From CAZADS01 sp964483985 (GTDB taxonomy: Bacteria > Pseudomonadota > Alphaproteobacteria > Thalassobaculales > Thalassobaculaceae): DNA of 51,637 bases. The notes beneath the pieces were generated by a model. The model searched no databases. It worked only from the letters and a program-made list of their open reading frames with translations, and was not told where the DNA came from. Positions within the stretch are counted from its first letter, which is position 1, and every line of letters begins with the position of its first letter. Both the position numbers and the translations under genes were made by a program. The stretch lies in assembly GCA_964483985.1 (NCBI GenBank), contig CAZADS010000033.1, positions 1 to 51,637 on the forward strand, given 5' to 3'. Below, in pieces: positions 50,867 through 51,637 of this stretch.

Positions 50867-51637
50867 ATGGCAGATATAACTTCTTATTCTTTAAAGGAAT
50901 TCTCCCGATCTGGATCAGTTGGGGTAATTTCTACCAGCCCGTCACAATCCCAAACGGCGATGGATCGAGCCATTTCTGATCTCCGTCGTGGTGCTATGGT
51001 GATACTAAGGGATACGGAAACTCGGATGGCCGCAATAATACAGGCTGCGGAAATGGTCACCTCTGACGGCCTACGTATGCTAACTCATCTTACCGGCTCA
51101 CAACCTACTGTTGCGATAACAAGAAATCGGGCCACCGCACTCAAGGGCTCCGCTCCAGATTCACAAATTCTAAGTATCGCACTACCCATTAGGGCCAATG
51201 CTTCGCTGGTTCGACAAATTGTCGACCCAACGTTCAAATTAGAAAAAACGAACACCCCTAACAAAGCTGCAAACTTTAACGAAATATCCATCGTCCCAGA
51301 GCCAACAATGGGGTTAGCTGATTTAGCTATTAAACTAGTAAAATATGCTCGCCTTTTGCCAGCGGTTCTCTTCGCGCGCGCATCAGCCAATGATGTGGAT
51401 CGATTATCTATATGGAGTCGAGAAGTGGGGCTTTTGCTCGTAGATACCAATGATATTCGTGCCTTTTCAAAACTCCGGGCTGAACGCTTAATAGAAGCCG
51501 CCTCAGCTAGAGTACCACTAGCAGACGCAGAAAATGCCCTGCTGGTTGCATTTCGACCACTGGATGGCGGTGACGAGCATTTGGCTATAATTATCGGCGA
51601 ACCTAACATTGCGGAACCAGTTCTTGTGCGCTTACAT
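50867..51637 (+). CDS. ribA: RibA-type GTP cyclohydrolase II with degenerate N-terminal domain (3' truncated by window edge)
   Basis: Riboflavin-pathway enzyme. 257 codons are open to the last base of the window. The N-terminal half is a RibB-like fold (DLRRGAMVILRDTETRMAAIIQAAEMVTSDGL), but the DREDEGD catalytic motif of DHBP synthase is missing. The last residues, EPVLVRLH, are the beginning of the GTP cyclohydrolase II domain (usually VRVHSEC). This matches the alphaproteobacterial RibA form. An ATG at 50858 is also in frame. It is divergent from the hydrolase gene; the 50771-50866 gap holds no clear operator. Confidence 0.8.
   Translation, partial: MADITSYSLKEFSRSGSVGVISTSPSQSQTAMDRAISDLRRGAMVILRDTETRMAAIIQAAEMVTSDGLRMLTHLTGSQPTVAITRNRATALKGSAPDSQILSIALPIRANASLVRQIVDPTFKLEKTNTPNKAANFNEISIVPEPTMGLADLAIKLVKYARLLPAVLFARASANDVDRLSIWSREVGLLLVDTNDIRAFSKLRAERLIEAASARVPLADAENALLVAFRPLDGGDEHLAIIIGEPNIAEPVLVRLH

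Overview
The window reads as a stretch of chromosome from an alphaproteobacterium, probably an uncultured marine, AT-leaning relative of the Rhodospirillales or SAR116-type lineages. The lineage call rests on gene content: a CcrM-type (GANTC) methyltransferase beside RNase HII, the ftsK-lolA pair, the ubiH / DUF971 / Trm112 / LON-domain / YbbN block, the UDG-Slt-MoaB run next to ETF-QO-TPR-ispE, a PodJ-like polarity protein, and a RibA with a degenerate N-terminal domain. The species cannot be named from the sequence. I see no insertion sequence, prophage, CRISPR array or rRNA. Two tRNAs are present: Gly(GCC) and Gln(TTG).

Layout. 1-2135: end of the succinate dehydrogenase operon (sdhA cut by the window edge, then sdhB). 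2361-5779: a ThDP-dependent acetolactate-synthase-like enzyme, a class-I glutamine amidotransferase-like hydrolase and a sterol-desaturase-family membrane protein. 5776-14744: core genes for chromosome segregation (FtsK), lipoprotein transport (LolA, with an apparently broken start), an aminotransferase, a ubiquinone hydroxylase, and a proteostasis and tRNA-quality group (Trm112, LON domain, YbbN, ProX-like deacylase).

15262-30701 is the accessory, catabolic-looking part. It holds a class IV aminotransferase divergent from hyuB-hyuA, a zinc alcohol dehydrogenase, an LLM flavin oxidoreductase, an SDR, a cysteine synthase, a GYD-domain protein divergent from a TauD-type dioxygenase, a rhodanese / acyl-CoA-dehydrogenase-like flavin enzyme / ABM cluster, and an MFS exporter. 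Two divergent promoters here carry perfect 7-6-7 inverted repeats (26168-26187 and 29314-29333) that look like repressor operators, although no regulator gene lies in the window.

30729-44040 returns to housekeeping: CcrM, RNase HII, a PA0069-type radical SAM protein, a kinase-like protein divergent from two paired GT-A glycosyltransferases, MoaB, a lytic transglycosylase, a family-4-like UDG, ETF-QO, a TPR lipoprotein candidate and IspE. 44065-46789 holds a PodJ-like polarity protein and a small separate gene with the same N-terminal motif. 46905-51637 contains tRNA-Gln, a methyltransferase, an MBL-fold hydrolase, an OmpR-type regulator whose phospho-acceptor aspartate is replaced by asparagine, DUF427, an arylformamidase-like hydrolase, and the start of ribA running off the end.

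The observations most worth a second look are the PodJ-like pair with a free-standing copy of the N-terminal motif, the Asp-to-Asn pseudo-receiver regulator, the apparent one-base deletion that separates lolA from its ATG, and the two matched operator-like palindromes in the catabolic region. No unmistakably new multi-gene system stood out. All calls come from reading the sequence and recalling family motifs; no database search was run.
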